A stretch of DNA of 64,000 nt, taken from the NCBI GenBank assembly GCA_000023185.1, contig CP001622.1:62001-126000 (forward strand), in the 5' to 3' direction. How positions within the stretch are numbered: position 1 is the stretch's first letter; every line of letters starts with the position of its first letter. Made by a program: the position numbers and the translations under genes. Positions 63,305-64,000 of this stretch are shown one piece after another. This DNA comes from Rhizobium leguminosarum bv. trifolii WSM1325. Its GTDB lineage: Bacteria > Pseudomonadota > Alphaproteobacteria > Rhizobiales > Rhizobiaceae. Below the pieces are notes generated by a model that did not search any database, was not told the DNA's origin, and worked only from the letters and a program-made list of their open reading frames with translations.

Positions 63305-64000
63305 ATGATGCTTGACTATAACTCCCTCCTGTTGGCGCTCGGCGTCTCCGCGGCCTGCCTTGCGGTGACGCTGATGGGCAGCTGGCTTGTCCGTCGCTCG
63401 GAAACCGTGCTGCTCACCGCCACCGTCGGCCTTGTCCTCGTCGTCAGCGGCATTTTCGTCTATAGCGCCTATGTCGATACGCCGGAGACATGGCTCGGCG
63501 TCGCCAATTTCGTGCTGTTTCATGCCGGTTTTGCCACCATCTGGGGGGCCGGCAAACAATTCCTCACCGGCCGGGTGTCTCTCCCCGCCATCGCGATCCG
63601 CGCGCTTGCGGCGATGGTCTTCTCCGTCGTGCCGATGCTGTCAGGCTATGACGGCCTGGCCTTCATCGCCGACAATCTTGCCATCGCCCTTTTGCTCTTT
63701 GCCACCGCCCGGCAATACTGGCTCGCCCGTGCCGAAGCACCGGCGCCGCTCCTCGGCATCACGGTGCTCTATACGTTGACGGCGATCTCCTTCGTTCTCT
63801 GCGCCGCGGTGCTGATTTCAGACGGCAAGCTGGTGCTCGGCAAAGCCCCCAGCAACTGGGCCGAAGATCTGAGCCTTGCCGTCTGCATCGCCGGCATGAC
63901 CGGGATCGGCGCGCTGTCGCTGGCGCTGCATCAATGGCGGCTCGCTGCCCGCCATCGCCTCGATGCGATCACCGATCCGCTGACCGGCCTGCTCAACCGC
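63305..64000 (+). CDS. membrane diguanylate cyclase, N-terminal part (runs off the window)
   Basis: 232 codons are visible, starting at the ATG pair 63305/63308. Six or seven hydrophobic segments (about residues 5-28, 35-55, 65-85, 92-130, 140-165 and 185-207) form a membrane domain. The frame then reaches DAITDPLTGLLNR, the canonical start of a GGDEF domain, at the window's edge. It is predicted to make cyclic di-GMP, but the catalytic GGDEF motif itself lies outside. The 173-base gap before it is AT-rich and probably contains its promoter. Confidence 0.85.
   Translation, partial: MMLDYNSLLLALGVSAACLAVTLMGSWLVRRSETVLLTATVGLVLVVSGIFVYSAYVDTPETWLGVANFVLFHAGFATIWGAGKQFLTGRVSLPAIAIRALAAMVFSVVPMLSGYDGLAFIADNLAIALLLFATARQYWLARAEAPAPLLGITVLYTLTAISFVLCAAVLISDGKLVLGKAPSNWAEDLSLAVCIAGMTGIGALSLALHQWRLAARHRLDAITDPLTGLLNR

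Noticed and set aside
1..64000. CRISPR arrays, rRNA genes or prophage modules
   Set aside because: No regularly spaced direct repeats, rRNA sequence, or phage structural genes were seen.

Overview
The window looks like chromosome of a Rhizobium of the R. etli / R. leguminosarum group. The evidence is a uniformly GC-rich, GC-ending codon style, protein sequences closely matching the rhizobial versions of LptB, RpoN, HPF, PtsN, DapD/DapE, ArgB, YidC and the fructose transporter FrcBCAK, a DUF982 protein, several RIME-like palindromic intergenic repeats, and an alpha-r14 (NfeR1-type) small RNA with three CCTCCTCCC loops. The naming rests on recognition, not on a database search.

Layout. 1-4.4 kb: end of lptB, then rpoN, a DMT exporter, hpf and ptsN (envelope export, sigma-54, ribosome hibernation, nitrogen PTS). 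4.4-8.7 kb: a chemoreceptor remnant beside a RIME repeat, ribokinase, rmuC, and a soluble globin-coupled chemoreceptor. 8.8-15.7 kb: def, a FitAB/VapBC-type toxin-antitoxin pair, fmt and truA on the plus strand; a membrane protein, dapE and dapD on the minus strand; a LOG-family protein. 15.7-21.3 kb: an exported EF-hand protein, a HAD nucleotidase, Ada plus an overlapping isocitrate-lyase-family gene, an FMN alpha-hydroxy-acid dehydrogenase and argB. 21.4-25.9 kb: ECF sigma, anti-sigma and fasciclin genes, an orphan HWE/HisKA_2-type kinase, two small unknown genes and cspA. 26-29.4 kb: the minus-strand set rpmH-rnpA-yidC-engB with a strong promoter ahead of rpmH. 29.6-33.5 kb: a HAMP chemoreceptor, an orphan histidine kinase and tRNA-Arg(ACG).

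33.5-42 kb is accessory in character: long, relatively AT-rich spacers and mostly small genes of unknown function. It holds a SARP-like/TPR regulator followed 28 bases later by a 72-residue protein, several exported proteins, and a helix-turn-helix protein whose gene ends in palindromic repeats. 42-45 kb: PmtA-like methyltransferase, TetR regulator, aldo/keto reductase, RIME repeat and the sRNA. 45.3-49.9 kb: a lipoprotein hydrolase, then a three-gene set (FAD oxidoreductase, SDR, proline-racemase-family enzyme) suited to hydroxyproline or D-amino-acid catabolism. At 49.9-51.3 kb an IS4-family element has landed inside a RIME repeat, leaving an 11-bp target duplication.

51.4-56.1 kb: divergent TetR/SDR pair, a large palindromic repeat, a GGDEF-EAL protein and an unknown protein. 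56.4-62 kb is the fructose locus: a FucU/RbsD protein and ROK regulator on one strand, diverging from frcB-frcC-frcA-frcK, with a hairpin after frcB. The window ends with pyrC and the start of a membrane GGDEF protein.

I found no CRISPR array, prophage, rRNA or plasmid replication locus. The least explained parts are the SARP-like regulator with its small partner protein, and the helix-turn-helix gene with its palindromes.
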